64,000 nucleotides of DNA from an uncultured Alistipes sp. Lineage in GTDB: Bacteria > Bacteroidota > Bacteroidia > Bacteroidales > Rikenellaceae. Both the position numbers and the translations under genes were made by a program. The notes below the pieces were generated by a model that was not told the DNA's origin, did no database searches, and saw nothing but the letters and a program-made list of their open reading frames with translations. Below, piece after piece: positions 62,363-64,000 of the stretch (its first letter is position 1; each line of letters starts with the position of its first letter). The stretch covers positions 124,001-188,000 of the forward strand of contig CANQGQ010000002.1 of the NCBI GenBank assembly GCA_947623305.1, given 5' to 3'.

Positions 62363-63454
62363 ATGAAACCGTTTACGAAAAAAATCGTCTTGGAAAACGG
62401 CCGCGAGTTTTACGGTTACGGCTTCGGCGCCGACCGTGAGGCGGTGAACGAGATCGTTTTCAACACCTCGATGGTGGGGTACCAGGAGATCATCTCCGAC
62501 CCGTCGTATACCGGCCAGATGGTGGTGATGACCTATCCGCTCATCGGCAACTACGGTACGGCCGAGGAGGACAACGAGTCGAAGTTCCCCTCGATCGGCG
62601 GTCTGATCGTGCGCGAGTACAACGACATTCCGTCGAATTTCCGCTATACCCGCACGTTGAACGAGGTGTTCGAGGAACTGGGCATCCCGGGCATTTCGGG
62701 CATCGACACCCGCACGCTGACGCGCATCATCCGCGACGAGGGCAGTCAGAAGGTGATGATTACCGATGCCGCTACGCCGCTCGACGAAGCGATGGAACGG
62801 ATTCGTGCCTGTGAATTGCCGCATGACCAGGTGTCGCGGGTGAGTTGCAAGAAACGTTGGTTTTCGCGAACGCCCAACCATCGTTTCGATGTCGTGGCGA
62901 TCGACTGCGGCATCAAATACAACATCATCCATTGCCTCAATGCACGCGGATGCAACGTAACGGTCGTGCCGTTCGACGCTTCGGTCGAGGAGATTCTGGC
63001 GTTCCGGCCCGACGGCATCTTTCTGTCGAACGGCCCTGGCGACCCGATGGACGTCGAACCGGTCATCGAGAAGGTGCGCCGCCTGCGCGGCAAGTTGCCC
63101 ATCTTCGGCATCTGCATGGGCCACCAGATGGTCGCTTTGGCCTACGGCGCCCGCACGTTCAAGATGAAGTTCGGCCACCGCGGCGGCAATCATCCCGTGA
63201 AGTGCCTGGCGACCGGAAAGATCGAAATCACGAGCCAGAACCACAGCTTCGCCGTCGACATCGACTCGCTGCAGGGCACCGGCCTCGAACTGACCCACGT
63301 CAATCTGTTGGACGGCACGGCCGAAGGAATCGAATGCAAGGCCGACAAGGTTTTCTCGGTGCAGTACCACCCCGAGAGCGCCCCGGGACCGCAGGACAGC
63401 ACCGGCCTGTTCGACAAATTCATTCAAATGATGGAGGAACACAAAAATGCCTAA
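62363..63454 (+). CDS. carA: Carbamoyl-phosphate synthase small subunit
   Basis: Glutaminase subunit feeding ammonia to CarB. The 363-residue protein has the N-terminal CPSase domain ([20 protein letters not shown]) and the class I amidotransferase domain with [13 protein letters not shown], holding the catalytic Cys. [14 protein letters not shown] holds the His-Glu pair. It overlaps carB by eight bases. It supplies carbamoyl phosphate for both pyrimidines and arginine. Confidence 0.97.
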   Translation: MKPFTKKIVLENGREFYGYGFGADREAVNEIVFNTSMVGYQEIISDPSYTGQMVVMTYPLIGNYGTAEEDNESKFPSIGGLIVREYNDIPSNFRYTRTLNEVFEELGIPGISGIDTRTLTRIIRDEGSQKVMITDAATPLDEAMERIRACELPHDQVSRVSCKKRWFSRTPNHRFDVVAIDCGIKYNIIHCLNARGCNVTVVPFDASVEEILAFRPDGIFLSNGPGDPMDVEPVIEKVRRLRGKLPIFGICMGHQMVALAYGARTFKMKFGHRGGNHPVKCLATGKIEITSQNHSFAVDIDSLQGTGLELTHVNLLDGTAEGIECKADKVFSVQYHPESAPGPQDSTGLFDKFIQMMEEHKNA

Positions 63455-64000
63455 AAGAAAAGATATAAACAAGGTGATGGTGATCGGCTCGGGCCCGATC
63501 GTCATCGGTCAGGCTGCCGAGTTCGACTATGCCGGTACGCAGGCCTGCCTGGCGCTTCGCGAGGAGGGGTACGAAGTGGTGTTGGTCAACTCCAATCCGG
63601 CCACCATCATGACCGACACCCATATCGCCGACAAGGTCTACATGGAGCCGCTGACGCTCGAATACGTCGCTAAAATCATCCGTTACGAACGTCCCGACGC
63701 CATTGTCCCGGGCCTCGGCGGACAGACAGCGTTGAATCTGGCCGTGCAGCTCGCCAAGAAGGGGATTCTGGCCGAATGTCAGGTCGAGATTCTCGGTACA
63801 TCGTTCGAATCCATCGAGCGGGCTGAGGATCGCGAACTGTTCAAGGAACTCTGCCAATCGTTGGGCGAGCCGGTGCTGCCGTCAGAGATTGCCACCTCCA
63901 TCGAGGAGGGGGCCGAGGTCGCGGCCCGCATCGGTTATCCCGTCGTGCTGCGTCCCGCCTTCACGTTGGGCGGCACGGGCGGCGGTTTCGCCGACAACGA
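63447..64000 (+). CDS. carB: Carbamoyl-phosphate synthase large subunit, 3' end cut by window
   Basis: The first ~184 residues of CarB. The start ATG 63447 overlaps carA by eight bases. Visible motifs are [49 protein letters not shown] and, at the end, [16 protein letters not shown], the ATP-grasp glycine loop. The frame is open to the last base, so the rest lies beyond the window. Confidence 0.97.
   Translation, partial: MPKRKDINKVMVIGSGPIVIGQAAEFDYAGTQACLALREEGYEVVLVNSNPATIMTDTHIADKVYMEPLTLEYVAKIIRYERPDAIVPGLGGQTALNLAVQLAKKGILAECQVEILGTSFESIERAEDRELFKELCQSLGEPVLPSEIATSIEEGAEVAARIGYPVVLRPAFTLGGTGGGFADN

Overview
The window is a 64 kb stretch of a Bacteroidota (Bacteroidales) chromosome. The evidence is: promoters of the TTTG-N19-21-TAnnTTTG type in front of many genes and no strong Shine-Dalgarno sites, a fused SecDF, DUF4251 and OMP_b-brl-type outer-membrane proteins, a tmRNA tag ending YALAA, and a GC-rich, GTC/TCG/CGT-heavy codon use. 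GC richness plus gene content fits the Rikenellaceae (Alistipes or a close relative); that genus call is inference, not shown by a marker gene.

Layout. 1-5 kb: 3' end of secDF, then a tight operon ybbR-like/coaE/folP/lolD-like. 5.3-8.6 kb: minus-strand small Cys-rich lipoprotein and a four-gene operon (FtsX-type permease, menG/ubiE, lipoprotein, SPOR-like protein) joined by ATGA overlaps. 8.7-13.8 kb: a three-copy ~75 bp repeat carrying promoter boxes, a membrane zinc peptidase, an SGNH/MBOAT O-acylation pair and an EamA transporter. 14-16.4 kb: malic enzyme and ruvB (minus). 16.8-19.6 kb: a three-gene operon of steroid 5-alpha-reductase, Old Yellow Enzyme reductase and short-chain dehydrogenase, the standout of the window. 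19.8-32 kb: tRNA-Pro, two DUF4251 proteins, mgsA, dusB, argS, an OmpA-like protein, a cytoplasmic GH13 enzyme, TPM and LemA membrane proteins, and a large TonB-receptor-like barrel. 32-47.5 kb: plsC, topoisomerase IV (parE, parC), aroK, murI, ftsK, lolA-like, gyrA, a TPR protein. 47.6-53.4 kb (minus): uvrB, udk, gyrB, ftsE. 54-60.6 kb: a duplicated-barrel outer-membrane protein, tmRNA, a pectate-lyase remnant, serB-like, a frameshifted gph, pfkA, a PfkB sugar/nucleoside kinase. 60.7-64 kb: pyrC-carA-carB, with a structured, terminator-ending leader in front of pyrC.

How the parts fit. Most of the window is core metabolism and replication, with both type II topoisomerases complete. The steroid operon gives a consistent enzymatic series: reduction of a 3-oxo-delta4 steroid to the 5-alpha form (SRD5A homologue) or to the other C5 epimer (OYE), then oxidoreduction of a steroid hydroxyl (SDR). 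This matches the gene trio known from bile-acid-transforming gut Bacteroidales that make allo/isoallo bile acids; the exact substrates here are inferred.

Non-coding content is unusually rich: four clear copies (plus a fifth partial) of a bipartite palindromic intergenic repeat, a four-unit ~32 nt tandem leader repeat, a ~148 bp imperfect palindrome before the 54 kb outer-membrane gene, a related leader before ftsK, and a multi-stem attenuator-like leader before pyrC. I found no IS element, prophage or CRISPR array.
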